DNA of 34,958 bases from a virus: the IMG/VR virus record IMGVR_UViG_3300044644_000440, positions 1 to 34,958 of that record, one strand, 5' to 3'. The translations under genes were made by a program, and so were the position numbers. The notes beneath the pieces are model-generated. The model did not search any database. It saw only the letters and a program-made list of their open reading frames with translations, and was not told the origin of the DNA. Shown here one piece after another: positions 6,417 through 13,222 of the stretch; position 1 is the stretch's first letter, and the number at the start of each line of letters is the position of its first letter.

Positions 6417-6632
6417 ATGGAAATTGAAATCCTAACGCCAGTTGACGCGCACAAAAGCGGATACCTGTCATTGACTACACCTTACAACCAAGAAAACCCT
6501 CAAGATGTTGAGTGGATGCGAACGGTGTTGCACGACCTCAAGGGTTGCAAAATCGTTCTAGTCGAAGTGGTTGGTGGCCTTGAGGTAGCGCGTCACAAAT
6601 CCGAAATGATCCTCGCAGGACAACGAGTATGA
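6417..6632 (+). CDS. Hypothetical protein (71 aa)
   Basis: A 71-aa acidic protein with a GYLSLTTPYNQENPQDVEWM region and a hydrophobic strand KIVLVEVVGGLEVARH. The start at 6417 follows directly on an in-frame TAA. The stop overlaps the next ATG (ATGA at 6629-6632). It is the first gene after the HNH insertion and resumes the tightly coupled operon. No family is recognised. Confidence 0.6.
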   Translation: MEIEILTPVDAHKSGYLSLTTPYNQENPQDVEWMRTVLHDLKGCKIVLVEVVGGLEVARHKSEMILAGQRV

Positions 6633-6835
6633 GCGACCTATTCCCAGAAACAGGAGGCAACTTGTCCCCTCGCCTCAAGTGGCAAGAGGAGAAGCGCATC
6701 AAGACGCTGAGACGAGCAGACGGGAAGTGGGTCGCGTTCAAGTCCGAGACCAGCCATAGCTTCACCGACGAGGTTGAGCTAGACGCAGTAATCGGACTCG
6801 CAAAGAAACTAAAACTCAAGTTATGGAATCAATGA
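6629..6835 (+). CDS. Hypothetical protein (68 aa)
   Basis: A 68-aa basic protein, predicted mainly helical at the C terminus (VIGLAKKLKLKLWNQ), with a charged middle part (KRIKTLRRADGKWVAF). It overlaps both neighbours by 4 nt and lies just upstream of the RuvC-like resolvase, so co-expression with recombination functions is likely. Its own function is unknown. Confidence 0.6.
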   Translation: MSDLFPETGGNLSPRLKWQEEKRIKTLRRADGKWVAFKSETSHSFTDEVELDAVIGLAKKLKLKLWNQ

Positions 6836-7254
6836 CAACAATCGGAATCGACCCCGGCAAATCCGGCGGCATCGCGTGGATTCAGGATGGGAAAGCCTGC
6901 GTCGAAAAGATGCCGGACACCTTGCAAGACCTGTGGGAATTGTTACGCGATATAGCCGCCGAGGGGCGTTGCAAAGCATACCTTGAGCAAATCCATAGCA
7001 GTCCTCAGATGGGTGTTGTCTCAAGTTTCACCTTTGGCAATGGATTCGGACACTTGGAGATGGCGTTAACCGCTGCTGGAATCCCGTTTGAGCGAGTCAG
7101 ACCGCAAGTCTGGCAGAAAGCAATGGGGTGCATGACGAAGGGCGACAAGAACGTGTCGAAACGTAAGGCACAGGAACTATTCCCAAGCATTAAGGTGAAT
7201 CATTATGTCGCTGACTCCCTGCTAATTGCTTCTTACGGAACCAAACAGCCATGA
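6832..7254 (+). CDS. RuvC-like Holliday junction resolvase
   Basis: A 140-aa protein (143 aa if the in-frame ATG at 6823 is used; 6832 gives the usual ATGA overlap). The N-terminal IGIDPGKSGGIAW is the first catalytic Asp motif of RuvC/RNase H-fold resolvases. The acidic motif YLEQIH (Glu), the FTFGNGFGHLEMAL helix and the C-terminal HYVADSLLIASYG, which supplies the late Asp, follow in family order. It probably resolves branched recombination or replication intermediates before DNA packaging. Length is typical of phage RuvC-like proteins. Confidence 0.75.
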   Translation: MTTIGIDPGKSGGIAWIQDGKACVEKMPDTLQDLWELLRDIAAEGRCKAYLEQIHSSPQMGVVSSFTFGNGFGHLEMALTAAGIPFERVRPQVWQKAMGCMTKGDKNVSKRKAQELFPSIKVNHYVADSLLIASYGTKQP

Positions 7255-7604
7255 GACAAATCAACCCAACCGGATTCGCATACAAGGAAGCTGAAACTCG
7301 TCTTAGCGGGCGGGAATACGCACAAGCACTTGATCGCAGAAAACAAAAGGAGATCGACTCTTGGGCGGCTGAATCGCATACTGTCATGGAGCTTGTAGGG
7401 GGCGAACCAACCGGACTCATCAAAGAGATGCTTGGGACGGCTATGTTCGACCAGAACGCAAACGCACTGGCGATCTACCTGCAAGAAATGGGCAACTGGG
7501 ATGCTCTTGGGAACGAACCAAAACCAAGGCTTCGCGAGTTTGTGACCCCCAGCAAATTCAAAAAACTTGTTTACAGGGAGAAGAAACAAAACAATAAACA
7601 ATAA
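7251..7604 (+). CDS. Hypothetical protein (117 aa)
   Basis: A 117-aa charged helical protein. It has EAETRLSGREYAQALDRRK near the N terminus, a GLIKEMLGTAMFDQNANALAI stretch mid-protein and a very basic C terminus (KLVYREKKQNNKQ). There are no recognisable motifs. It overlaps the resolvase stop by 4 nt, so the two are probably translationally coupled. Confidence 0.6.
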   Translation: MRQINPTGFAYKEAETRLSGREYAQALDRRKQKEIDSWAAESHTVMELVGGEPTGLIKEMLGTAMFDQNANALAIYLQEMGNWDALGNEPKPRLREFVTPSKFKKLVYREKKQNNKQ

Positions 7605-7609
7605 ACGAA

Positions 7610-7885
7610 ATGACAACAATTGACAGAAATCCAGACATCTTCTTCAACGAGGAGGAACCATACACGGCCCAGATACCAAAAGGCTACAAGGTCATCGAGG
7701 GGAAGAACCTAATGCACACAGCGAGGTCAGCGAAGATCCCGTTTGGAGTTGCCAGTATTATCAACAAGGTGACTCACAACTCAAGGCCGCAAACCGTTGG
7801 CTTGGTAATACGAGACGCTGACATTGAGCGATTCGATGCAGCGATCAAAAAGAAGCTCGCAAGGAAACTAGCCGAAAGCAAATAA
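7610..7885 (+). CDS. Hypothetical protein (91 aa)
   Basis: A 91-aa protein with an acidic N terminus (RNPDIFFNEEEPYTAQ), a central strand-helix part (KVIEGKNLMHTARSAKIPFGVA) and a Lys-rich C-terminal helix. The ATG at 7610 follows AATAAACAATAAACGAA, with no Shine-Dalgarno sequence. The stop TAA shares its last base with the next ATG. The function is unknown. Confidence 0.6.
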   Translation: MTTIDRNPDIFFNEEEPYTAQIPKGYKVIEGKNLMHTARSAKIPFGVASIINKVTHNSRPQTVGLVIRDADIERFDAAIKKKLARKLAESK

Positions 7886-8001
7886 TGAGCGCAATAAGCA
7901 TCGTAACACTGTTGCTGATATGGATCTTTGTAGGATTGATCCTAGCTGCCCTGTGGCATGTAATTATCAGCGAAAACGACGACAACTACCCGAAACCATA
8001 A
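7885..8001 (+). CDS. Small single-span membrane protein (38 aa)
   Basis: A 38-aa protein with one membrane segment (about residues 5-28, ISIVTLLLIWIFVGLILAAL) and a short acidic tail (ISENDDNYPKP). It begins in a TAATG overlap with the upstream gene and ends in a TAATG overlap with the downstream one, which strongly supports it as a real gene. It probably sits in the inner membrane. The function is unknown. Confidence 0.65.
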   Translation: MSAISIVTLLLIWIFVGLILAALWHVIISENDDNYPKP

Positions 8002-8357
8002 TGAACAAAGAAATTGAAATCAAAGGCCACTACGGAACGCACACAGTAACCGCGATCAAAGTCTCGGACGGAGTTTACCGTCTGGCGTTAGTTAACAACT
8101 CTTGTAGGTTCGGCGGATTTGCGGATGGCATCTCAGAGGGCTTGAGCTTCATTGACCCTTCTGGTGGACCACTAATCGCCCACGGCTCCCTTGCCAGCCA
8201 GTATCACGTCGATCTCCCCAACCTTAAGATCAAGAAACTGGAAAGCAGGATGGACGAGGGCTTGACTATGCACCTTGAGTCCATCGACGACGATCTTGAT
8301 GAGCCTTTGGGCGAAGCGTGCAGGCTCGATGACCCCGAATGCGAAAGCTGCCAATAA
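8001..8357 (+). CDS. Hypothetical protein (118 aa)
   Basis: A 118-aa protein with beta-rich character (GTHTVTAIKVSDGVYRLALV near residues 12-31) and a strongly acidic C-terminal third (SIDDDLDEPLGEACRL) ending in DPECESCQ. I chose the ATG at 8001 over an upstream reading because it overlaps the preceding stop and follows the small membrane protein in register with the operon. No family is recognised. Confidence 0.6.
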   Translation: MNKEIEIKGHYGTHTVTAIKVSDGVYRLALVNNSCRFGGFADGISEGLSFIDPSGGPLIAHGSLASQYHVDLPNLKIKKLESRMDEGLTMHLESIDDDLDEPLGEACRLDDPECESCQ

Positions 8358-8360
8358 GTT

Positions 8361-8855
8361 ATGAGCGGACTAGATGGACTAGGGTGGCCTAACCCCGAAG
8401 ATGAACCAAAACCAAAAACTATAAACGACACACCAGAAACAGACGCTGAAGTCAACGAACTGAAAAGCGCGACAACCTACAATATGGTTTGGGCTGAATT
8501 TGCCCGTAAGCTAGAACGCGAACGGGACGAGGCACGGGCAGATGCGGAAAAGGCAAAGGCCTACAAAAAAGTGTTAAAAACAACAAATGCAAATCTAAAG
8601 CGTGAACGGGACGAGGCAGTCAACAACTACGAGACGGCTCAATTATTATCTGTCCGAGTTGGAGAGCAGCGGGATGCTGTAACACTCAGATTAGGCGAAA
8701 CGCAAGAACGCATGATTGATGCGGAGAGGCAGCGCGACAGGCTGGCTGAGGCTGTTAATGCGGCAACTGTTCTGATCGTTGCGAAGGGTCGGCACAACAC
8801 CATGCTGGCATACGAAGGATTGAGGAAAGCCCTCACCGCCCTCAACCAACCATAA
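8361..8855 (+). CDS. Coiled-coil phage protein (164 aa)
   Basis: A 164-aa protein. Residues 1-45 are acidic and Pro-rich (WPNPEDEPKPK, then NDTPETDAEVNEL), and residues about 45-135 form a long coiled coil rich in Arg/Glu/Ala (FARKLERERDEARADAEKAK). The sequence resembles a common phage family of unknown role with TDAEV and FARxLERERDEAR segments. It lies next to another coiled-coil gene with a 3-nt gap, so the two proteins may interact. Confidence 0.65.
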   Translation: MSGLDGLGWPNPEDEPKPKTINDTPETDAEVNELKSATTYNMVWAEFARKLERERDEARADAEKAKAYKKVLKTTNANLKRERDEAVNNYETAQLLSVRVGEQRDAVTLRLGETQERMIDAERQRDRLAEAVNAATVLIVAKGRHNTMLAYEGLRKALTALNQP

Positions 8856-8858
8856 TCT

Positions 8859-9206
8859 ATGAATACACCACACGACCACGACCACAACGATATGACACCG
8901 CTAGACCACGCGCTAGCGCACAACAAACAGCTAATCGAACAGCTTGAAGAAGTAAAATCAGACTTGGAGTTTCGCCGAGATCTTTACGCTCTCCAGACGA
9001 AGCAACTGGAGAAAGCTTGGAGGGATCTTGTTGCTGTAACTAAGGACAGAAACCTTTGGAAAGCCGAGACAAAACGCTGGCGCGACATGTATATTGAATA
9101 TGATGAGATGCTTGAGGGCGACCTCGAGAAAGCCAAGAAGCGCATTACGAACGTCATCTCTAAAATCAAATCTCTGGAGAAAGAAATGAACGACGAAAAA
9201 TACTAA
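8859..9206 (+). CDS. Coiled-coil protein (115 aa)
   Basis: A 115-aa protein with a His/Asp-rich N terminus (PHDHDHNDMTPLDHALAH, possible metal ligands) followed by a coiled coil over most of its length (QLIEQLEEVKSDLEFRRD to KIKSLEKEMNDEKY). It starts 3 nt after the upstream coiled-coil gene. It could be a partner of that protein. No family is recognised. Confidence 0.6.
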   Translation: MNTPHDHDHNDMTPLDHALAHNKQLIEQLEEVKSDLEFRRDLYALQTKQLEKAWRDLVAVTKDRNLWKAETKRWRDMYIEYDEMLEGDLEKAKKRITNVISKIKSLEKEMNDEKY

Positions 9207-9209
9207 AAC

Positions 9210-9410
9210 ATGAAACCTAATTACTACCAAATCATCAAGGAATGCGTTGAAACAGGAACCCGCCACGGAGTGTCCCGAGCGCACAAACACACGGACGATC
9301 CACCGTATGACGTTATTGAAACCTGCGTCGAGGACGCTATCATGCTTGAACTAACCAACAAATTCAACTTCGCCGCTAGCGAGGACCAACTTAACTACCA
9401 AAAATTATGA
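9210..9410 (+). CDS. Hypothetical protein (66 aa)
   Basis: A 66-aa protein with a helical segment YQIIKECVETGTRHGVSRAH and an acidic middle (VIETCVEDAIMLELTNKF). There is no known motif. The ATG follows ATACTAAAAC. The stop overlaps the start of the winged-helix gene by 4 nt. Confidence 0.6.
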   Translation: MKPNYYQIIKECVETGTRHGVSRAHKHTDDPPYDVIETCVEDAIMLELTNKFNFAASEDQLNYQKL

Positions 9411-9622
9411 AAAAGAGCGTAATCGAAAAACTGGAATCATGGCTGCTGCGGGGATACGGAATCACTCAACTACAAGCCCTTGAGAAATGGGGCTGCATGA
9501 GGTTGTCTGCACGGATCAACGAGCTTCGCAAGATCGGAGTGCCTGTCATCACGCATACCATCAAGCAAAACGGCAAGAGCTTCGCCAAATACCAAATCAT
9601 CAAGCTCCACAACTCGCAATGA
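9407..9622 (+). CDS. Helix-turn-helix protein (HTH_39-like)
   Basis: A 71-aa protein resembling the small phage helix-turn-helix family HTH_39. GITQLQALEKWGCMRLSAR (residues about 18-36) forms the two HTH helices, INELRKIGVPVIT the next helix and strand, and the C terminus a wing (FAKYQIIKLHN). It probably binds DNA and may regulate the early arm. It overlaps both neighbours by 4 nt. Confidence 0.7.
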   Translation: MKKSVIEKLESWLLRGYGITQLQALEKWGCMRLSARINELRKIGVPVITHTIKQNGKSFAKYQIIKLHNSQ

Positions 9623-9795
9623 GCGCAGGAAAAGGTGACACGCCAAGACCCGTTGATGCGAAACGCTACGGGGAAAACTACGACAACATATTCAGAAAGT
9701 GGCAAACTACACCAAAGACAACGGATTCAGAATCATCGCAGGAAGACCAAGACACAAACCTTGGGAGCAACGAGTTACCGCCACATTTCGACTGA
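9619..9795 (+). CDS. MSAGKGDTPR-type phage protein, overlaps next gene
   Basis: A 58-aa protein starting MSAGKGDTPRPVDAKRYGEN, followed by YDNIFRKW: the hallmark N terminus of a small, widespread phage family of unknown function. The start overlaps the upstream stop (ATGA). The C-terminal 33 codons (9699-9795) overlap, in another frame, the gene for a ribbon-helix-helix-like protein, and this tail is not conserved-looking. Either both proteins are made or the family protein has a variable tail that tolerates the overlap. Confidence 0.65.
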   Translation: MSAGKGDTPRPVDAKRYGENYDNIFRKWQTTPKTTDSESSQEDQDTNLGSNELPPHFD

Positions 9796-9989
9796 CCTAC
9801 GAGACTTACCAGCGAATCCAGAGGCTTGCCAAGAGGGAGGGGATTATTTCCTCAAAAGCACTGGAATTGCTGGTAAGGACGGCGGAATCAGAGAAGATTG
9901 AGCCGACGAAGGTGGTTGACTACACGAAGATCCACCACAAAAGCAGTTACTCCTGCTCCAACATACTAGACAAACACTTCAAGGACTAA
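9699..9989 (+). CDS. Ribbon-helix-helix-like DNA-binding protein
   Basis: A 96-aa protein read from GTG 9699, in a different frame from the gene it overlaps by 97 nt. Residues about 26-60 (VTATFRLTYETYQRIQRLAK then SSKALELLV) have the strand-helix-helix pattern of CopG/Arc-type repressors. No ATG lies in this frame upstream of the motif, so the GTG is the best start, although its ribosome binding site is poor. A frameshifted fusion with the upstream frame cannot be excluded. Confidence 0.55.
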   Translation: MANYTKDNGFRIIAGRPRHKPWEQRVTATFRLTYETYQRIQRLAKREGIISSKALELLVRTAESEKIEPTKVVDYTKIHHKSSYSCSNILDKHFKD

Positions 9990-9994
9990 AAACG

Positions 9995-10582
9995 ATGAGA
10001 CTACTAAAAGGATTCCCAAGCCGCTACAAGGACGCCCCAGAAGCCACCGGAGACGACTGGTGGACACATTACCGCCTAGCCCTCGCTACGGTCGATTCTG
10101 GGGGCATCGTGGTGATGTATGGGGCGCACGGGACGGGCAAGACGCGCATGGCATACGAGGTTGCTCGAAAATGCACCCCGAAGGACGCAACAGTGGGTAT
10201 TGGAGGGGTAGGGTGGACTACCGCCAAGCGTGACAGGCCAGCGATCTACACGACTGCCGTTGGGCTATTCCGTGATATACGCGGGACATACTCGAAAGAT
10301 GCCGACGCCTCCGAGGCGCAAGTTATCAAGGCGCACACGGATGCCGGGTTACTAGTCATAGACGAAATGCAGGAGCGCGGTAAAACAGAGTTTGAGGATA
10401 GGGAACTGACCTCGATTATTGACGAGAGATACGCTCACGAACGGCCAACCATCCTGATTACGAACTATACTAGGGAGAAGCTAGCCGCTTCATTGTCCCC
10501 AGCTGTTCTGGACCGTATTCGTGAGAATGGATGCGGACTAAACTTCAACTGGACAAGTTTCCGAAAGCAGGGTAGTCTTTGA
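9995..10582 (+). CDS. DnaC-like AAA+ ATPase, helicase loader
   Basis: A 195-aa AAA+ protein of the DnaC/IstB type. Walker A is GAHGTGKT (43-50), Walker B LLVIDE (119-124, D123/E124), sensor 1 ILITNY (N157), and an arginine-bearing LDRIREN follows (172-178). Such proteins load the replicative helicase on single-stranded DNA. None of the helicase, primase or polymerase is in the window, so it may recruit host machinery, perhaps with the DnaA domain IV protein at 3204. It is the last gene of the rightward arm. Confidence 0.75.
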   Translation: MRLLKGFPSRYKDAPEATGDDWWTHYRLALATVDSGGIVVMYGAHGTGKTRMAYEVARKCTPKDATVGIGGVGWTTAKRDRPAIYTTAVGLFRDIRGTYSKDADASEAQVIKAHTDAGLLVIDEMQERGKTEFEDRELTSIIDERYAHERPTILITNYTREKLAASLSPAVLDRIRENGCGLNFNWTSFRKQGSL

Positions 10583-10772
10583 CTTCTTTCAGGCTGCTCT
10601 TGGCCCCACGCTTGGCCCGTCGTGGATCGCTTCAGCCGAAACAGTAAGGATTCCAACCCCGAACTGAGTTAACGGGCCTTCACTTTCCGTTCCGTTTCCC
10701 CGATGGCGACCATAGTCTAGAGGTAGCTACTAGACCTAGGAACACGCGCCTGACGGGAGCGGCTCGGACCAC
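10583..10772. other. Convergent intergenic region with inverted repeat
   Basis: This gap separates the rightward early arm from the leftward late arm, so transcription meets here. A 6-bp perfect inverted repeat GTCTAG/CTAGAC (10715-10720 and 10730-10735) with a 9-nt loop is followed by palindromic CCTAGG (10735-10740). A CCACG/CGTGG pair lies near 10606-10625. There is no T-run typical of an intrinsic terminator on either strand and no tRNA that I can fold. Confidence 0.5.
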
Positions 10773-11009
10773 TCACGCCTTCCGATACAAGGTGTAGCTG
10801 CTTCCGTCCATGCTAAATGGCCTTTTTGTCAGCATCCCCTCGGTAACCATCCTATTTAGTCTGGAGGATGCAGCAGCCCTTGAATTGCCTCCACCAGCCT
10901 TCATGAATTCAGCACAGGTGAATTCATCGGCGTGACGAGGTTCGCCAACAGTTTGGGCAATCGCCCATTCAATCCCGGTCAGTGCCTTTTCCGTTTTTGT
11001 GTTTTTCAT
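10773..11009 (-). CDS. Winged-helix-like small protein (78 aa)
   Basis: A 78-aa protein, last gene of the leftward arm. Residues about 28-60 (EFTCAEFMKAGGGNSRAAAS, then SRLNRMVTEGMLTKR) look like a winged helix: a recognition helix followed by the wing leading to SSYTLYRKA. It probably binds DNA. The ATG at 11009 overlaps the phosphoesterase stop (ATGA), favouring it over longer readings. It may be a regulator expressed at the end of the late operon (inference). Confidence 0.55.
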   Translation of the reverse strand: MKNTKTEKALTGIEWAIAQTVGEPRHADEFTCAEFMKAGGGNSRAAASSRLNRMVTEGMLTKRPFSMDGSSYTLYRKA

Positions 11010-11740
11010 AAGATTCCCATTGGGCTGATCCAGTCTCCCCCTTCTTTGATAACGTGCCAAGCATGCCAAGAGCCAGTCTTGTCATTGATCATGCCGTAGA
11101 TGAACCCTTGCCGCCAGCCCATCTTTGACGAGTAGCGGTCGGCGTAGTGCATTTTCTCGATGTCACCGATACACCCGGAGGACATACTGAGTCCACCGTC
11201 AGCGTGAGTTGCAACGTAGGTGTCGGGTTTGTGGACGTGGCCGTGAATGCAGCTACCCCAGTCAGCATGATGCAGCTTGGCGGGACTCACGTTTGACGAG
11301 CGGAAGCCGTGAATGAACTTAGGACCACCTTCAGGCAGCTTCAAGTATTTGCCAATGACGTATGGAACCCAAGTGATCTTGCGGCGTTTGAACTCAATCT
11401 CAGTAGCCTTGACGAGATCCGCGCAATGCTCACGAAGGACGCCGTTATTGTTGTCCCGTGCGATCTGCCAGATGCGATCATCGTGATTCCCCAGCGTGAG
11501 CAGGTTTGGCTTATACTCATCCAAGAATCGAATCCCGGCGTTGTAGTCCTCGGAGATGCCCCCGGCCTTGTCCTCTGGGCTAGCCCCGCCACGCAGCGGA
11601 GAGAAGTCCCACAAGTCGCCACCGTGGATTCGGTAATGCGGTTTGAAGTCGTCAGCAAACTTCAGAAGTTTCTTTGCGGACTCGTTATGAATCAAATCTC
11701 CGTGAGAATCAGCACAATAGAGGAATCGTTTGAATGCCAT
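11006..11740 (-). CDS. Calcineurin-like metallophosphoesterase
   Basis: A 244-aa protein with the metallophosphoesterase motif set in order: D-x-H in ADSHGD (D11, H13), GGDLWD (D42), GNHDD (N85, H86), and a C-terminal GHVH after CIH. The two-metal centre would hydrolyse phosphoesters, either nucleic acid ends, cyclic nucleotides or small molecules; the substrate cannot be told from sequence. It lies just downstream of the endolysin, an unusual position for a nucleic-acid enzyme, with 11 nt between them. Confidence 0.75.
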   Translation of the reverse strand: MAFKRFLYCADSHGDLIHNESAKKLLKFADDFKPHYRIHGGDLWDFSPLRGGASPEDKAGGISEDYNAGIRFLDEYKPNLLTLGNHDDRIWQIARDNNNGVLREHCADLVKATEIEFKRRKITWVPYVIGKYLKLPEGGPKFIHGFRSSNVSPAKLHHADWGSCIHGHVHKPDTYVATHADGGLSMSSGCIGDIEKMHYADRYSSKMGWRQGFIYGMINDKTGSWHAWHVIKEGGDWISPMGIL

Positions 11741-11751
11741 GTTTTCTTGAG

Positions 11752-12324
11752 TTAGTCTAAGTAGCCCATGACTCCGTGAGCGATAGCCCTTGCAATGTCA
11801 AGTTTTTTGCTTGTCATCAAGGACCAGTCTTTTGGGCTGCTTCCAAAACCAACCTCGCAGATGACCGCTGGGCAGTGCGTCCCAGAGAGGAACTCAGAAC
11901 CACGATCACCTTGGAAGCGGGGCTTTGCACCTCTGGCTTTTATCTCTCCAACTCCCAAGCACATCTCATCGTGGATGCTTTTAGCCAACGCCTTTCCGTT
12001 GCTGCTGGCACTCCAGTAAAGCCACTCATGGCCGTTGGCCTTTGGGTCGTCAGAAGAGTTGAAATGTAACTCGATTGCGAGAGTTGCCCCGTAGTCCTTG
12101 AGCGTCTTAGCCAGCCACCTCTGAGCAGATCCGTAGCTCGTTCCGTTGTATTTGGATATCTCAACCGTGTCGACTGCTCGTTCTCCAAGCTCGTCCACGA
12201 TCATCTCACCTAGTTGTCGATTGTAGCTCCACTCAGACTCTCCTCCAACGGATACGGCCCCACCTTCGATGCGCCCCTTGACGCTGCGAGAGTGACCAAT
12301 GCAAATAGCTACAAGTTGTCCCAT
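11752..12324 (-). CDS. Endolysin, N-acetylmuramoyl-L-alanine amidase (Amidase_3)
   Basis: A 190-aa amidase of the Amidase_3 type, which cuts the bond between muramic acid and the first peptide residue of peptidoglycan. Zinc ligands expected in the family are visible: His in ICIGHS (residue 10 region), Glu in GGESEWSYN, His in IELHFNSS, and the catalytic Glu in ICEVGFGSS. There is no signal peptide or cell-wall-binding domain, so it should need a holin for export. It is the last gene of a lysis cassette, 1 nt after a 31-aa membrane protein gene. Confidence 0.8.
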   Translation of the reverse strand: MGQLVAICIGHSRSVKGRIEGGAVSVGGESEWSYNRQLGEMIVDELGERAVDTVEISKYNGTSYGSAQRWLAKTLKDYGATLAIELHFNSSDDPKANGHEWLYWSASSNGKALAKSIHDEMCLGVGEIKARGAKPRFQGDRGSEFLSGTHCPAVICEVGFGSSPKDWSLMTSKKLDIARAIAHGVMGYLD

Positions 12325-12325
12325 G

Positions 12326-12421
12326 TCAGTATCGTATTAGAATGTAAATAATCCACACCGACGTGAGGACCATTAAGGCAAGAAGCCCGGACCAGCATGA
12401 AGGAGTGCGAGGCTGCTCCAT
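12326..12421 (-). CDS. Tiny single-span membrane protein (31 aa)
   Basis: A 31-aa protein with one membrane segment (about residues 11-30, SGLLALMVLTSVWIIYILIR) after a short polar start. Its stop is 1 nt before the endolysin ATG and its start 13 nt after the lipoprotein stop. The position suggests an accessory lysis role such as holin, antiholin or spanin partner (inference). It is very short, so confidence is modest. Confidence 0.5.
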   Translation of the reverse strand: MEQPRTPSCWSGLLALMVLTSVWIIYILIRY

Positions 12422-12434
12422 GCTAGCAAGGAGG

Positions 12435-12581
12435 TTACTTGGAGGAGTGGATCGTGATGGCCCGTGCAGCCTCTTCCGCATCAAGCGCGAAAGTCTTTGT
12501 CCCGTCTGGCAAGATGCTCATGGAGCAACTAGCAAGGAAGCAAGTTGAGATCAAGATTACAATCGTTGCGGTGATTTTCAT
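12435..12581 (-). CDS. Small lipoprotein in lysis cassette (48 aa)
   Basis: A 48-aa protein with a lipoprotein signal: Lys2, a hydrophobic core TATIVILISTCF and the lipobox LASC with lipidated Cys19. The mature part is about 30 residues (SMSILPDGTKTFALDAEEAA and on). A small lipoprotein between holin-like and endolysin genes suggests an outer-membrane spanin subunit or similar, which would imply a Gram-negative-type envelope. The mature part lacks the Pro-rich character of classic Rz1, so the spanin call is tentative. Confidence 0.55.
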   Translation of the reverse strand: MKITATIVILISTCFLASCSMSILPDGTKTFALDAEEAARAITIHSSK

Positions 12582-12597
12582 AGGTTGGTATTTGCGT

Positions 12598-12774
12598 TCA
12601 CCACTTCTTAATCAATTTCAGCAAAGAAAGCAAGCCTACAATTATACCCAAAGAAAGCGAGGTCAACCGCATCCCAAACTCCAGTTGTTCTTGAAACGAT
12701 GTAACAAGCCCCAGAGCGGGTGCAGCAGTGCCAACGATGCCGTGCAGGAAGTCCCTGCCCTGATCCGCTGTCAC
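12598..12774 (-). CDS. Putative holin-like membrane protein (58 aa)
   Basis: A 58-aa protein from a GTG overlapping the upstream stop (GTGA). The N-terminal half (ADQGRDFLHGIVGTAAPALG) is amphipathic, and residues about 36-53 (RLTSLSLGIIVGLLSLLKLI) form a membrane segment followed by a basic end (KKW). It resembles small phage membrane proteins found beside endolysins. A holin or co-holin role is inferred from position and size. Confidence 0.55.
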   Translation of the reverse strand: MTADQGRDFLHGIVGTAAPALGLVTSFQEQLEFGMRLTSLSLGIIVGLLSLLKLIKKW

Positions 12775-12923
12775 TTGTCGTCCCCAGCTTTGATTAGGCC
12801 AACTCCTGCGGTCACGGCGGCAAATGCGCCAATAAAGTCAGGTGCGCTACCATTAAGTAGCTGAATGCCAACATTAGACAATGTGGCGACGATAGTAAGG
12901 ATTCCTAGTGCGGTAGTTTTCAT
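12771..12923 (-). CDS. Putative holin-like membrane protein (50 aa)
   Basis: A 50-aa protein with two hydrophobic segments (about 4-24 and 29-46) separated by the turn NGSAPD, ending in a charged KAGDDK tail. The layout is that of a small class II-type holin. It is the first gene of the lysis cassette, with its ATG in a 4-nt overlap with the upstream gene and its stop overlapping the next GTG. The holin function is an inference from topology and neighbours. Confidence 0.6.
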   Translation of the reverse strand: MKTTALGILTIVATLSNVGIQLLNGSAPDFIGAFAAVTAGVGLIKAGDDK

Positions 12924-13222
12924 GGTTGTTCTTGAATTATATTGGATACGGGGAGATCAATACGCGCTTCCAATCCGCCGAGGCTGGCGATAAGCTGCGC
13001 GAACTCCGGGAAATCCTGCGGGGTCTGTATGGGATTGCCGCGAAGTGGGGTGGTAATGATTTCGTCGTCTGCCGGAATGAATGATTGCCCAGCATACTCA
13101 CCAGAATAGATCGGAATACCAACAAGAAGCCAAAACACGGGTAAACCACGCGATGTTTGAGCGTCACGAATCGCCTGCGTTACGGCAGCGGATGTATCTG
13201 GAGTGGTAATGAATCCAATCAT
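12920..13222 (-). CDS. Hypothetical protein downstream of tail fibre gene
   Basis: A 100-aa protein starting MIGFITTPDTSAAVTQAIRD, with a hydrophobic stretch LPVFWLLVGIPIYSG and a C-terminal polar part. It overlaps the fibre-like gene upstream and the holin-like gene downstream by 4 nt each. Its place between tail and lysis genes would fit a small tail-associated or chaperone protein, but no family is recognised. Confidence 0.6.
   Translation of the reverse strand: MIGFITTPDTSAAVTQAIRDAQTSRGLPVFWLLVGIPIYSGEYAGQSFIPADDEIITTPLRGNPIQTPQDFPEFAQLIASLGGLEARIDLPVSNIIQEQP

Noticed and set aside
9635-9901. 88-aa third frame across the overlapping genes
   Set aside because: No recognisable motif; the other two frames carry family features.
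10704-10775. Possible tRNA in the convergent gap (D-arm-like GTCTAGAGGTAGCTACTAGAC shape)
   Set aside because: No matching acceptor stem, anticodon arm or TTCRANY T-loop could be folded; kept only as an inverted repeat.
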